Below, piece after piece: positions 7,544 to 16,674 of a stretch of 35,460 bases of DNA (the stretch's first letter is position 1; every line of letters begins with the position of its first letter). Below the pieces are notes generated by a model. The model did no database searches and was not told where the DNA came from. It saw nothing but the letters and a program-made list of their open reading frames with translations. The stretch covers positions 1-35,460 of the forward strand of contig JAFGDS010000055.1 of assembly GCA_016931995.1 (NCBI GenBank). Direction: 5' to 3'. The stretch is from Pirellulales bacterium. GTDB taxonomy: Bacteria > Planctomycetota > Planctomycetia > Pirellulales > Thermoguttaceae. The position numbers and the translations under genes are program-made.

Positions 7544-9517
7544 ATGTTCCACGCCGTGGTCGCGGCATGTGCGGTTTGCCTCGCGGCGGGAGTCCAGCGC
7601 GACGTGCCCTCGCGCGTGGTCCAGGGCGAGTTCCGCTGCCGCGTGTTGCTGATCGACTTCGAGGGCCGAGAGCACGTGCATTCGCGGGAGTCGTTCGAGG
7701 CGCTGTTTTTTGGCGATCACTTGCGGGTGACGCCCGGCCCCTTCCCCGAACCCACCCGCGGGTCGGCCCGCGACTTCTTCCGCGAGATTTCCGACGGACG
7801 AGTGCTCCTCAAGGGCGAAGTGATGCCGTGGGTCCGCTCGAGGCTGAAGCCCGAGGAGCTGCCGCACTGGTCGACGACGCGCGACGGCGATCGGGACTGG
7901 TGGCAGCCGGTCGCGGCCGACGCGATGAGCCTGAACAACATCCCCAAGGACGACCGGATCGACGGCAAGCCGGTCGATTTCTACGCGATCGTCTACGCCG
8001 GGCCGGACCGCGGCTACTTCAAGTGTCTGGACAAGAGCGTGTTCATGGGGGCGGGAAGAAGGTCATTGTCCACCCGCGTGTTTGGCAAGACAAAGGTCCC
8101 CTACTGGGAAGACCGCTGGAACGGCAAGCAGGTGACGTTCAGCCCGGAGCGGTGGCGTCAGGAACCAAGCGGCATGTACGGCGTGGGCCTGCACTGCCAC
8201 GAGTTTGGGCACATGCTCTGCGGGTTTCGGGACCTCTACGGCGCGGCCAACGGCGATTTCGGCAACTACGCCGTGATGGCCTACGGCGAGAAGACCCATT
8301 TCCCCACGGGCCCCATCGCGTACCACCGCTACGCGGCCGGATGGCTTGCGTACGACGTCCCGGAGCGGCGCGGCCGACATCCGTTGAAGTTGCCGCCGCT
8401 GGAATTGCAGCGGGCCGTGAAGCTCGTCAACGGGCCGATGCCCTGGGCCGACGCCCTGATCGTGGAACACCGCGCGCGTTGGAGCCCGCACGATCGCGAG
8501 CTGCCCGCCGAGGGCTTGCTCGTGTACGAGACCTACGGCAAGCGTCAGGTGCGGACGGTGCGTTGGGACGCGGCGAAGGGGCGACCGGTCATGCAAGGAC
8601 AGTGGATACGGCTGCTTCGCGCGGATGGATCGCCTCGGAACGAGGCGGGCGACGTCTTCCGCGAGGGGAATCTGTCGCTTTTTGGAGCTCCCTCCGCCGC
8701 GTCGTCGGCCACCGGTTGCGGCTTTTGGGAGCTGGAGGATATCACCCTGCCGGCCGGCGCGAATCGTCAGCCCGCGACGGGCCGATCGCGCGGCATCGCC
8801 ACGTTCCACGCCGTGTATTGTCCGAAACGCGTCGTCACGCGAGGGCGGACGTTCGTGGACCTGACTTCACAAATTCCGCCCGGCGATCATCGCGTTTTCG
8901 TTCAAGTGGCCGGCGGCCCGTGCGCGATCAGAAGCGGCGACGACGCGCTGCTGGAGATGCCCGCGCCAACTGGCGCGGAGCCCGTCTGGGGTCTCTTGGA
9001 CGTTCAGGCGACGGCCGCGCGGCGGCCGCTGCGGATCGTGCCGGGGACGGGCGCCCGGATCGAGGACGTCCAGATCGCGCCCCGCGCGCCGGTATTGCTG
9101 AATCTGCTGGCCGAGCCGCACGCCGCGCGGCTCGCGGCGAGTCTCGGCGGCCGCGTCGCGCCCGGCGCGATCTTGGCGGACAACGTTTGCGCGGGCGGCG
9201 CGATCGAAGTCCCCTTGGGCGCGGCCAAGGGGTCTCCCACGGCCCTGCCCGTCGCGTGCCCCGGCGGCACGTTGCGGCTTGCGCTAAGGGCCTTTGCCTC
9301 CAAGGGCGCGTCGCCGCCCAAGATATCGCTCGTCGTCGCGGCCGACGGCAAGAAGCAGAAGTTGCTCGGCAACGTCGCCCTGCGCGCGGATCAACCGGAG
9401 TTCTTCCTGATCGACTGCCGGCATCCGCGCGACAAGGCGGTCCAGGTTGAACTCTCGTTCAAGGGACCGGAAGGGAGTCGCGTCGCGCTGTGGGAGGCGG
9501 GATTTGCGGGTTTGTGA
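7544..9517 (+). CDS. secreted M6-like zinc metalloprotease
   Basis: The product is 657 residues. The ATG at 7544 is set by AAGGAG seven bases upstream and gives a short signal peptide (MFHAVVAACAVCLAAGVQRD). The zinc-binding motif HEFGH is at residues 219-223 within a pattern like that of immune-inhibitor-A (peptidase family M6) enzymes: an N-terminal CRVLLIDFEG segment, SARDFFREIS, then HEFGHMLCGFRDLYG and GNYAVMAYGE after the zinc site. The C-terminal half is beta-rich with no obvious named domain and could be an adhesive or sugar-binding region. The likely role is extracellular protein degradation. M6 assignment rests on the arrangement of motifs, not on an alignment. Confidence 0.82.
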   Translation: MFHAVVAACAVCLAAGVQRDVPSRVVQGEFRCRVLLIDFEGREHVHSRESFEALFFGDHLRVTPGPFPEPTRGSARDFFREISDGRVLLKGEVMPWVRSRLKPEELPHWSTTRDGDRDWWQPVAADAMSLNNIPKDDRIDGKPVDFYAIVYAGPDRGYFKCLDKSVFMGAGRRSLSTRVFGKTKVPYWEDRWNGKQVTFSPERWRQEPSGMYGVGLHCHEFGHMLCGFRDLYGAANGDFGNYAVMAYGEKTHFPTGPIAYHRYAAGWLAYDVPERRGRHPLKLPPLELQRAVKLVNGPMPWADALIVEHRARWSPHDRELPAEGLLVYETYGKRQVRTVRWDAAKGRPVMQGQWIRLLRADGSPRNEAGDVFREGNLSLFGAPSAASSATGCGFWELEDITLPAGANRQPATGRSRGIATFHAVYCPKRVVTRGRTFVDLTSQIPPGDHRVFVQVAGGPCAIRSGDDALLEMPAPTGAEPVWGLLDVQATAARRPLRIVPGTGARIEDVQIAPRAPVLLNLLAEPHAARLAASLGGRVAPGAILADNVCAGGAIEVPLGAAKGSPTALPVACPGGTLRLALRAFASKGASPPKISLVVAADGKKQKLLGNVALRADQPEFFLIDCRHPRDKAVQVELSFKGPEGSRVALWEAGFAGL

Positions 9518-9526
9518 GGGAGCACC

Positions 9527-9748
9527 GTCATGCTGAGCGAAGCGAAGCATCCAAGATCGTCGGCGCCAACGAGATCCTTCGCTGCGCTCAGGATGACAAG
9601 TCAGAGTTGCGCCGGTTCTGGCGTAGCCTCCAAGACCCGCTGGCAGAACATCGGGATTGACATGGCCGAAAGCCCAGGTTCTACTCGACAAAGGAAGGTC
9701 CCGCAAAGCGATCCTGTCGCCGAAGCACTGGCGGAGCCAGTGGCACAC
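9527..9748. repeat. two palindromic repeat elements after the protease gene
   Basis: The segment 9527-9600 is an interrupted inverted repeat: GCTGAGCGAAGCGAAGCATC on the left and GATCCTTCGCTGCGCTCAGG on the right. A close relative lies at 14645-14712 and half of one at 24047-24077. The segment 9725-9748 is a copy of the CACTGGC-GGA-GCCAGTG palindrome that recurs at least eight times in this window. No gene is supported between 9518 and 9787. Confidence 0.75.
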
Positions 9749-9787
9749 GCGCGCTGACGGAGAACGGCAAACGCGGGAAACGGTGTT

Positions 9788-10384
9788 ATGACGAGGGCGG
9801 CAATCCAGGGGTTTTCTTGGGAAAGGATGGTGGCGGCCGTGCAGGACGTTCGCGCCCGGGCATGCCGGGCCGCCGAGGCGCTTCGCCGAGCGGGTATCCC
9901 CTACATGATCGTCGGCGGCAACGCCGTGGCCGCGTGGGTCGCGCGGGTTGACCAGGAGGCGGTCCGCAACACCAAGGACGTGGACGTTCTCATCCGGCGC
10001 GAGGACTTCGCCCGCGTCGTCACGGAGCTGCAGTCCGTCGGGTTCGTTCACCAGAACGTGGCAGGCGTGGACCTGTTTTTGGACGGAACGCAAGGCTCGG
10101 TCCGCAGCGCGATCCATATCCTCTTTGCCGGCGAAAAGGTCCGGCCCGGCCACCCGCTGCCGGCCCCCGACGTGGACGAATCGGAGCCCGGCTCGGACTT
10201 CCCCGTGCCGACGCTGGACGCCTTGGTTCGCATGAAGCTAACGTCGTTCCGTCTACAAGATCAACTGCATCTTGTTGACTTGCTTGAAGTCGGTCTGATC
10301 GACGAGACCTGGCGCGCCCGCTTGCCCGAGCCGCTGGCCGATCGGCTCGTGGAGCTGATCGAGAGACGCCGCCGGGAAGTGTGA
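9788..10384 (+). CDS. nucleotidyltransferase-fold protein
   Basis: The product is 198 residues. The core pattern is that of the DNA polymerase beta-type nucleotidyltransferase superfamily: IVGGNAVAAW at about residues 41-50 (nucleotide-binding GG helix) followed by NTKDVDVLIRRED at about 61-73, whose aspartates would bind metal. Related stand-alone proteins transfer nucleotides to small molecules, RNA or proteins, and some are antitoxins or toxins. A second conserved-looking block (PVPTLDALVRMKLTSFRLQD) is typical of AbiEii-like and related families. No partner gene is adjacent. The gene stands alone between two copies of the CACTGGC palindrome. The substrate is unknown. Confidence 0.75.
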   Translation: MTRAAIQGFSWERMVAAVQDVRARACRAAEALRRAGIPYMIVGGNAVAAWVARVDQEAVRNTKDVDVLIRREDFARVVTELQSVGFVHQNVAGVDLFLDGTQGSVRSAIHILFAGEKVRPGHPLPAPDVDESEPGSDFPVPTLDALVRMKLTSFRLQDQLHLVDLLEVGLIDETWRARLPEPLADRLVELIERRRREV

Positions 10385-10389
10385 CGCTC

Positions 10390-10497
10390 GTGTGCCACTG
10401 GCTCTGCCAGTGCCTTCGCACAGGCGAACGCCGCACTGGCAAAGCCAGTGGCACACAGCAAAGCCAGTGGCATACAGCAAAGCCAGTGGCATACACG
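10390..10497. repeat. array of CACTGGC-type palindromes between convergent genes
   Basis: Two full copies of the palindrome (10390-10414 and 10433-10456) are followed by two partial copies with AAAGCCAGTGGCATACAGC spacing up to 10497. The array lies between the stop of a plus-strand gene (10384) and the stop of a minus-strand gene (10505), so it could end transcription from both sides. It carries the same sequence as single copies at 9725, 16936, 28385, 29454, 29495, 30671 and 30712. Confidence 0.8.
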
Positions 10498-10504
10498 CGG
10501 GTTA

Positions 10505-13039
10505 TCACTGCCCCAGCGGCACGACGTCCTCGCCTTGGGAAACCACGTCCACCACGCGCTGGCCATCCACGACGATCTGGTATTTCACACTGGCCTCGGC
10601 GCGGATGTGCGCGGAATTGCCGCGGATCTCGACGGGAAACGGGGCGACGACGCGATGGCCGTCGCCCGTGGCCGCGGCCAGACTGTCCAGGCGGCCGCGG
10701 AGGACCCATTCAAGGCTCACCAGGGCGCACGGATTGATGTCCGGCGGACGGCGGGTTTGACCGGCCAGGGCGAACGAGTCGGGCAGCAAGCCCGCGTGCG
10801 GGCCGTCCGGGTATTGCTGTTGCTGGGCGGAGATCAGGATCCCCCGGGCCAAATGGTTCCAGTCGAGCGTCTGATCGTACGGGGCCAGCTTCGTTAGGGC
10901 ATAGGCGTACACGCCGCCGACCCATTGGACGGGCAGGCCGATCCAATTCGGCGCACGCCAGTTGGTCGCCCCCAAGACAGGCACGGTCGCGTAACGCATC
11001 ACCGGGCGGTCGCTCCAAAGGTAGACAAACGGCACGCCGGAGAGGGCCCAACGCCGCGCCTCGGCCAGGTAGTCCTCCCGACCGGTCAGCTCGTGGCCCA
11101 GCACGTAGGCCCAAACCAGATAGGCCGAGGCCAGTTGGTCCGGCGTGTGCATCGAGAGTTCCCAGGTTTGCGCGCCGCGGGGCGTGTCGAATCGCTTCAT
11201 GTAGTCGAGCGTCCGCAGACCCGCGGCCAAGGCTCGCTCGTCCCCGGTCCACTGGGCGATCTGGAGCAGATCGAAGGCCGGCCGGGCGCAGACGCCGCTG
11301 GCCGTGTCCTCATGGTGGCCGCGGCGGTACGGGCCGTGATACTCAAACGCGCCGTCGGGCTTCTGCTGGGCCAGAAGCCCCTCCACGTGCGCCCGTTTTG
11401 CCGCGAGCCACTGGTCCGCGCGGCCCGTGACGAAGTAGATGGCGTCGTTGCCCACGTGCGCTCCGCCGGGCACAATCCGCGGCAGCTCGGGCGGCTCGCC
11501 GGTCAGACGCCACAGGGTCGAGGCCACGTCGGCGTAGGGTTGCCGCGGCCAGTTCGCCTCGCCGCAGTGACCCCAGCCGTCCTGGTTCTTGATCGGCCCG
11601 TTGATCGCGGCCAGCACGAGGGCCTTTTGCGCGGCTTCGTCGCGGGGCGGCTCGGGCAACGGCGGCAGGCCCCGGCGCTTCACCGCCCAGAGGACCATCT
11701 CCTCGATCGGCCCCTTTCGGTCCACGCGGATGGTCGCCCGGACGTTCGTTCCCCGCAGGGCCATCAGGTGGTCCGGCGTTCGGTCCACGAAGTTCGGCGC
11801 GGCGAAGATCGGCTGCGTCTTCATGTCGTCCCAGGCGAGCGCGACGGATGCGCGATCGGTCACCACGGCCATCAGCGGCATGGTCACCTGGAGTGGATCG
11901 GGGGCGTAGCGCAGGTGTTCGGCGGTTTCGATGTCGAGCTTCGAGGAACTCGATTCCCCGGCGCCGAGGTATTCCTGCCCGGCGAAGATGCCTTGCGCGA
12001 GGTCGCCCGGCACGCGGACGGTTGGCCCTTGGCAGGGCTCGCGGCTGGCGATGGCCACGTCGATCTCTTGCCCCCGCGCCGCGAGCGTCACCCGGACGCC
12101 GTCGCCCTCGAAGACGAGCCGCGCACCCTTCTCAACCATCTTCATCGCCGGCACGCGACCCTCCGGCCCAACCACCAGCGGACCCAGATACGCCACGTCA
12201 ACGCCGCCCCGCGTTATTCGCGCCACGGTCCCGTCGGGCGACACGTCGAGCGATCCGCCGTCCATCGGCAGCGCGATCCACGCCGTTTTCACTTCCGGGC
12301 GCAGCAGGAACACGGTTCTCGCGAGCGTGGGCGTCGGGCGTTCGGCCAGTTGCAGTTCGAGACGGATCGGCTCCAACAACGCCGTGCCCTCGATGGGTCG
12401 ATCAAGCGTCGTGCTCGCGCCGGCCTCAAGCGTGTGCCGGCCGCCCGCGGCGGTGAACGCGACCGGCGCGTCGGCGTGGTTCGTCACGGTGAACCGGACC
12501 GCCCCGGGCACGGACGTCACGCAGTCGATGGCGAGCGGGAAGAGCGTTTCGCGTTCGAGGCGGATGGAGTCGATCTCCAATTCGCCCGCCGACTGGCCCG
12601 GATCGAGCCGCAGCCCGCGAAGGCGTCCCTCCGCCGCGAACCGGACCGACAGCTCCCGCCACTGGTCGCTGGCCGGCAGGGAGAACGCCACGGCCTTGCC
12701 CTCGCCCCAGCCGGGCGAGCGATCGGTGATCCAATAGAACTCCCCGCCGCCGGCCGGGCGACCCCGCGCGCGAAGCGTCACGACGAGCGGTCCGCCGGGC
12801 AGGTCGATCGCGGGGCCGTGGATGTACGGATCGTCGCCGGTGGCCACCACCCGCAAGGCGCCCGACGCGGACGAGACCGTACACGCCCTCGCGGCGGTCC
12901 AGCCCTCGGCGTCTTCGTCGAACGACCATTGAACGACCGTCTCGGTCGCAAGCACGGGCCGAGGCAGCGGGTCGATGGACACGGGTTCCGCTGCCAGACT
13001 CATGATAAGAACAAGAACCGACGCGACAAGTGCGTTCAT
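10505..13039 (-). CDS. secreted protein with carbohydrate-binding-like N-terminus and helical C-terminus
   Basis: The product is 844 residues. The ATG at 13039 has GGAG about 10 bases upstream and is followed by a signal peptide (MNALVASVLVLIMSLAAEPV). Residues about 25-185 form a beta-rich segment (VVQWSFDEDAEGW, GPAIDLPGGPLVVTLRARG, GLRLDP) resembling carbohydrate-binding or galactose-binding-like domains. A second beta-rich stretch follows. Residues about 480-780 are helical with repeated aromatic motifs (DGWGHCGEANWPRQPYADVA, then QQKPDGAFEYHGPYRRGHHE) that suggest an alpha/alpha toroid of the type found in polysaccharide lyases and family-88/105-like hydrolases. No catalytic residues can be named with confidence. 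Polysaccharide degradation is an inference. Confidence 0.7.
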   Translation of the reverse strand: MNALVASVLVLIMSLAAEPVSIDPLPRPVLATETVVQWSFDEDAEGWTAARACTVSSASGALRVVATGDDPYIHGPAIDLPGGPLVVTLRARGRPAGGGEFYWITDRSPGWGEGKAVAFSLPASDQWRELSVRFAAEGRLRGLRLDPGQSAGELEIDSIRLERETLFPLAIDCVTSVPGAVRFTVTNHADAPVAFTAAGGRHTLEAGASTTLDRPIEGTALLEPIRLELQLAERPTPTLARTVFLLRPEVKTAWIALPMDGGSLDVSPDGTVARITRGGVDVAYLGPLVVGPEGRVPAMKMVEKGARLVFEGDGVRVTLAARGQEIDVAIASREPCQGPTVRVPGDLAQGIFAGQEYLGAGESSSSKLDIETAEHLRYAPDPLQVTMPLMAVVTDRASVALAWDDMKTQPIFAAPNFVDRTPDHLMALRGTNVRATIRVDRKGPIEEMVLWAVKRRGLPPLPEPPRDEAAQKALVLAAINGPIKNQDGWGHCGEANWPRQPYADVASTLWRLTGEPPELPRIVPGGAHVGNDAIYFVTGRADQWLAAKRAHVEGLLAQQKPDGAFEYHGPYRRGHHEDTASGVCARPAFDLLQIAQWTGDERALAAGLRTLDYMKRFDTPRGAQTWELSMHTPDQLASAYLVWAYVLGHELTGREDYLAEARRWALSGVPFVYLWSDRPVMRYATVPVLGATNWRAPNWIGLPVQWVGGVYAYALTKLAPYDQTLDWNHLARGILISAQQQQYPDGPHAGLLPDSFALAGQTRRPPDINPCALVSLEWVLRGRLDSLAAATGDGHRVVAPFPVEIRGNSAHIRAEASVKYQIVVDGQRVVDVVSQGEDVVPLGQ

Positions 13040-13250
13040 GGCGGGACTCCGTGATGGGGAGCGAAACGGTGGGATGCCGGCGCGTCCTCCGCGAGGTCGA
13101 GCGCTGCAAAGCCGCTTGCGGCTTCGCAACGACGAACCCGCCGAGGACGCCAGCAGCGATCATTGTACCCAGACGCCACGGCGAAGGGGACAGTCCCCTT
13201 TTCGCTGGCGCGAAAATCGGGACAGTCCCCAGAGCAGCCGCGTCCACTCG
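13040..13250. repeat. intergenic palindromes between divergent genes
   Basis: The region between two divergent genes holds GCAAAGCC-GCTT-GCGGCTTCGC at about 13105-13127, whose core CCGCTTGCGGCTTCGCA also appears at 24008-24024. It also holds two copies of GGGACAGTCCC at 13186-13199 and 13219-13230, separated by a TTTTCGCTGGCGCGAAAA palindrome. No gene is supported here. The divergent promoters should lie in or beside this region. Confidence 0.65.
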
Positions 13251-13252
13251 CC

Positions 13253-13281
13253 TTGCACTTTGGGGGGCCAAACCGTACCAT
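13253..13281 (+). promoter_or_regulatory. candidate sigma-70-type promoter for the CtpA-type protease gene
   Basis: TTGCAC (13253-13258) and TACCAT (13276-13281) are spaced by exactly 17 bases and lie just beyond the GGGACAGTCCC palindromes. A start near 13289 would give a leader of about 40 bases to the ATG at 13329. Confidence 0.4.
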
Positions 13282-13328
13282 GAAGGGTATAAGCCTTGCC
13301 GGTTCCACTTCCCGCGGAGCACTTGCTC

Positions 13329-14618
13329 ATGCCGCGTCGAAATCTCCTGTTGTTGTGCGTGATCGCGGTCGTGGCCCTGGCCTGTCACGGTCGGGTGGAC
13401 CGTTACGGCCGGCATCTGGCCTACGCCATGCGGCAGATCGACCGGCGGTATCTCCGGGACGTGGACGAGCAGGACCTGTTCGAGGGCGCGGTCGAGGGCA
13501 TGGTCCGCCGGCTCGATGAGCGGTATGACGACGAGTACTCCAACTACGTCCCGCCGAAGGAAGTCCAGCCGTTCGAGGAAGAACTGAACCAGGAGTTCGG
13601 CGGCATCGGAATCGAGGTTGGATTGCCCGACGAAACCCGGCAATTGACCGTCACCAGTCCACTGCATGGCAGTCCCGCGTACGAGGCGGGCGTGTTGGCC
13701 GGCGACCGGATCCTCAAGATCGACGGCCAATCCACGCAGGGTCTTTTGCTGCACGACGCGATCGAGCGGATGCGCGGTCCGCTGGGCGCCCCCGTCCGGC
13801 TCACGCTTCTGCACGAAGGCGCAAAAGACCCGGTCGAGGTCACCATCGTCCGCGCGACCATCCACATCGACACCGTGCTGGGCGACCGCCGCCGCGCCGA
13901 CGGCACGTGGGACTTCCTGCTTGAAGGCCGTGACCGCATCGGGTACGTCCGCATCACCTCGTTCACGGACAACACGGCCGACGCCCTGCGCCGCGCGGTC
14001 GACGAGCTGGTCCGGCACGACGTCCGAGGGCTCATCCTCGATCTGCGGGGTAATCCCGGCGGCTATCTTCAAAGCGCGGTCGACGTCTGCGACATGTTCG
14101 TCGACTCCGGCGTTATCGTCACCACGCGGATCCGCGGGGGCGAGGTTTTCCAGCAATTCGACGCCACGGCCGACGGCACGTTTCCGGACTTCCCCATGGC
14201 CGTGCTCGTCGATAAAGGTAGCGCGAGCGCCAGCGAGATCGTCGCCGCGTGTCTGCAAGATCACGATCGCGCCGCGATCGTCGGCCGGCGAAGCTACGGG
14301 AAGGGCACCGTGCAAGAGATCATTCCGCTCCAGCCGGGCTACGGCAAGCTCAAGCTGACCACGGCCGAATACCGCCGGCCCAGCGGCAAGAACATCCACC
14401 GCGGCAAGCGGTCCGAGGACGACGCGGACTGGGGCGTGCGGCCGGACGCCGGCTACGACGTGGCGATTGCGTCCGACCAACTCGTCAAGCTCCTCCAAGC
14501 CCGCCGCCGCCGCGACTCCTTCCGTCCGGCCAATACCGTCGCGTCCAATCACGACGAACCGCCGGTCGATCCGCAGTTGGATAAAGCCGTCGAGTACGTC
14601 GAGAAACACAAACGGTAG
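13329..14618 (+). CDS. ctpA: C-terminal processing peptidase (S41 family, CtpA/Prc type)
   Basis: The product is 429 residues. These serine proteases act in the periplasm and degrade or trim proteins from their C-terminus. An N-terminal hydrophobic segment ends in VVALAC, which could be a signal peptide or a weak lipobox. The PDZ domain lies at about residues 90-170 (FGGIGIEVGLPD, GSPAYEAGVLAGDRILKIDG). The protease domain has GYVRITSFTD, GLILDLRGNPGG and the catalytic dyad S300 (KGSASASEIVA) and K325 (GRRSYGKGTVQ), exactly 25 residues apart as in the family. The ATG at 13329 is preferred to a TTG further upstream because GCGGAG lies before it. The gene converges on the next one across a long palindrome. 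Confidence 0.94.
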   Translation: MPRRNLLLLCVIAVVALACHGRVDRYGRHLAYAMRQIDRRYLRDVDEQDLFEGAVEGMVRRLDERYDDEYSNYVPPKEVQPFEEELNQEFGGIGIEVGLPDETRQLTVTSPLHGSPAYEAGVLAGDRILKIDGQSTQGLLLHDAIERMRGPLGAPVRLTLLHEGAKDPVEVTIVRATIHIDTVLGDRRRADGTWDFLLEGRDRIGYVRITSFTDNTADALRRAVDELVRHDVRGLILDLRGNPGGYLQSAVDVCDMFVDSGVIVTTRIRGGEVFQQFDATADGTFPDFPMAVLVDKGSASASEIVAACLQDHDRAAIVGRRSYGKGTVQEIIPLQPGYGKLKLTTAEYRRPSGKNIHRGKRSEDDADWGVRPDAGYDVAIASDQLVKLLQARRRRDSFRPANTVASNHDEPPVDPQLDKAVEYVEKHKR

Positions 14619-14644
14619 TTCCAAATCTCGGAGACAATCGATAC

Positions 14645-14712
14645 CGTCATTCTGAGCGAAGCGAAGAATCTCCCTCGCCACGGAGATCCTTCGCTGCGCT
14701 CAGGATGACTTG
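14645..14712. repeat. long inverted repeat between convergent genes
   Basis: The arms are TCATTCTGAGCGAAGCGAAG and its near complement CTTCGCTGCGCTCAGGATGA, with about 20 bases between them. The element sits between the ctpA stop (14618) and the stop of the minus-strand gene at 14745. It belongs to a repeat family known to be scattered in many bacterial genomes; another full copy is at 9527-9600. A role as a bidirectional terminator is plausible. Confidence 0.8.
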
Positions 14713-14744
14713 CGGGGACAAATTGGGAACTACTGACTCTGTGT

Positions 14745-16490
14745 CTACCGACCGTCGTTTTCCGCCTTCGGTTGTCCCTCCCCCTCCCGTTTCACCGCCG
14801 GGATGACCGCCGGCCGCAGCATGGGCCAGGCGTCTTGGGAGCGCAAGATCGCGGTCAGTTCCTCCCGCGCCGCGCGGAAGACCTCCTCGCGGCCCTGGCC
14901 CAGCGTGTTGCGGTACATCTCCTGGTCGATCGCCGCGCGGATCCGCACGAGCCGCCATCGCCACGACTGCCGGACCTGGGGCGTGAGCTTCGGCTCGATC
15001 CGGTCGAGCAACTCGACGGCCGTCGCCGCGCTCGGGCCAATCTGGTTGCGCCAGTGGTTCTTCTCGAAAATCTCGACCACCGTGGTCACGTCGTCGGCCA
15101 CGTCGGGACCAAACTCGAACGCCGCGTAGTCGCGAACCGTCTCGATCGCCGGGCGATCCGGGTCCCAATAGAGCCGGGCGACGATCACCTTGTTGATGTC
15201 CTCGTAGATTCCTTCGGAATACGGGAACCCGCCGGAGAGCTTGTGCTTCGTTTCATCCCAGCGGGCTTGCAGACGCCCCGGGTGCGGGTTGGCGCCGTAG
15301 CCGCCCCAGGGATCTTGCCCCCACATGCTGATGTCGGGGAAGTTCAACATGGGCAGCCCGCCGGGCACGCCCTTGTCGAGCGGATAGCGCGGGTACTCCT
15401 CGAAATTGTCGGCCATGATGTAGTCCACCCAGTCGGGCTTCTTCTCGGCGAACTTGGCCGCGATCCCGTCCCATTCGCCGACGCCCCAGCGATCGAAATA
15501 CCACGTGCCCAGGATGACCTTGCCGCCGGGAAACGCCTGGCGATACGCCCGCGCCAGCGGCTCGGCCATGCGGAGATAGCCGTTGGCGCCCCAGGGGGCG
15601 CACTTCGGGCAGGTGCAGCCTCCGTTGTCGTAGGGCCAGATGAACCAATAGTCGAGGCCGATGTCCTTAAACGCGCCAAATTTCTCCTGGCAAAACTGCA
15701 TCTCGAGCTCCGGCACGCCCGGCTTGCTCGGGCAAAGCTCGTTGCCAAGATTGTAGATGCGGGGGCCGTTGTTGGTGTGATAGCCGGCATGGTCCACCGT
15801 GCTCGAGTCCGCGCGAAGCTCGGCCGGGCTGTTCTTGTAGCCGTCGTTGCCGATGCAGCCCAGGCTGGCATCGAGGCCCAGGTCCTTGACGATCTTCAGC
15901 AACACCCGCAGCCGGGTGATCATCGCCTGGGCCTTGGGATCGTCGAAGCCGTTGAATTCCTCCATGCCGTACCAGACCAGAAGGCTGTTCGTGCCCCACA
16001 AGGACAGGTCCTCGAAATACCGGGTCACGTCCTCGATCGGGGCAACCTGGTAGTAGTTCTGGAAGTGCGTGGCGAAGTAGACGCCCCGCACGGGCATCTT
16101 GGGCACGGACGCGCCGCGCCACGCGCCGGGCGTGAAGCCGTCGGCGTCGAAGCGGGACGCGTGCAGGAGCTTGCCCACCCCGTAGAGCAACCCCCGGCGG
16201 TCGTTGCCGACGACGCGGATGCGCCCGGCTCCGCCGTCCTCGATCCGGAAGCCCTCGGCCCCGATGCCCGGCGCGACGACCAGCTCGACCACGAGCGGGG
16301 CCTCGCCGTCGGGCGTCACTTTCGCGTCGCAGCGGCTCTCGATCTGCCGCACGAACACGCGGCCGATGTTCTCGATCACGGCGTCGCGCTCGGGCGGAAG
16401 CGCAAGGCGAATGGACTTCACGGCCTCGCCGCGGGCGTTGGCGGCAGCGCAGGCCAGCGTGACAAAGACGATCCACCAGTGCATGGGCAT
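14745..16490 (-). CDS. secreted glycoside-hydrolase-like protein (GH20/GH67-type architecture)
   Basis: The product is 581 residues with a signal peptide (MPMHWWIVFVTLACAAANAR). Residues about 25-115 resemble the small alpha/beta domain that precedes the barrel in family 20 and 67 glycosidases (GFRIEDGGAGRIRVVGNDRR, then GLLYGVGKLL). Residues about 130-430 look like a (beta/alpha)8 barrel: MPVRGVYFATHFQNYY, WGTNSLLVWYGMEEFNG, LDYWFIWPYDNGGCTCPKC, VILGTWYFDRWG, and WVDYIMADNFEEYPRY with acidic pairs that could be catalytic. A helical tail follows. The CTCPKC pair could bind metal or form a disulfide. The assignment is to architecture only; an alpha-glucuronidase-like role would fit uxaC in the same region but is not shown. 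A second ATG two codons in is an alternative start. Confidence 0.65.
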   Translation of the reverse strand: MPMHWWIVFVTLACAAANARGEAVKSIRLALPPERDAVIENIGRVFVRQIESRCDAKVTPDGEAPLVVELVVAPGIGAEGFRIEDGGAGRIRVVGNDRRGLLYGVGKLLHASRFDADGFTPGAWRGASVPKMPVRGVYFATHFQNYYQVAPIEDVTRYFEDLSLWGTNSLLVWYGMEEFNGFDDPKAQAMITRLRVLLKIVKDLGLDASLGCIGNDGYKNSPAELRADSSTVDHAGYHTNNGPRIYNLGNELCPSKPGVPELEMQFCQEKFGAFKDIGLDYWFIWPYDNGGCTCPKCAPWGANGYLRMAEPLARAYRQAFPGGKVILGTWYFDRWGVGEWDGIAAKFAEKKPDWVDYIMADNFEEYPRYPLDKGVPGGLPMLNFPDISMWGQDPWGGYGANPHPGRLQARWDETKHKLSGGFPYSEGIYEDINKVIVARLYWDPDRPAIETVRDYAAFEFGPDVADDVTTVVEIFEKNHWRNQIGPSAATAVELLDRIEPKLTPQVRQSWRWRLVRIRAAIDQEMYRNTLGQGREEVFRAAREELTAILRSQDAWPMLRPAVIPAVKREGEGQPKAENDGR

Positions 16491-16674
16491 TCCGTTCGCG
16501 GGTTAGGTTGTCGTAGGCCCGTGGTTGGCCTCTAATTTGATGACACGGTCTGAACCCCATTGTCGCCTGCGCGTGCGGGAGTGCCAAGAGGCAATGGGCT
16601 GGAATCTGTATGGAAACGTGCATGGAAATGGGCGCCGCTGCTGGTTGGTGAGGATGCTCGCGACGAGCCCGCGC

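Noticed and set aside
9530-9757. Open frame beginning MLSEAKHPRS
   Set aside because: It is a translation of the GAGCGAAGCGAAG palindromic repeat; the same peptide type arises wherever that repeat occurs.
10925-13054. 709-codon plus-strand frame
   Set aside because: It is the antisense of the secreted carbohydrate-active-looking gene; composition is artefactual and there is no start signal.
14772-16535. 587-codon plus-strand frame
   Set aside because: Antisense of the glycosidase-like gene, with no recognisable motif.
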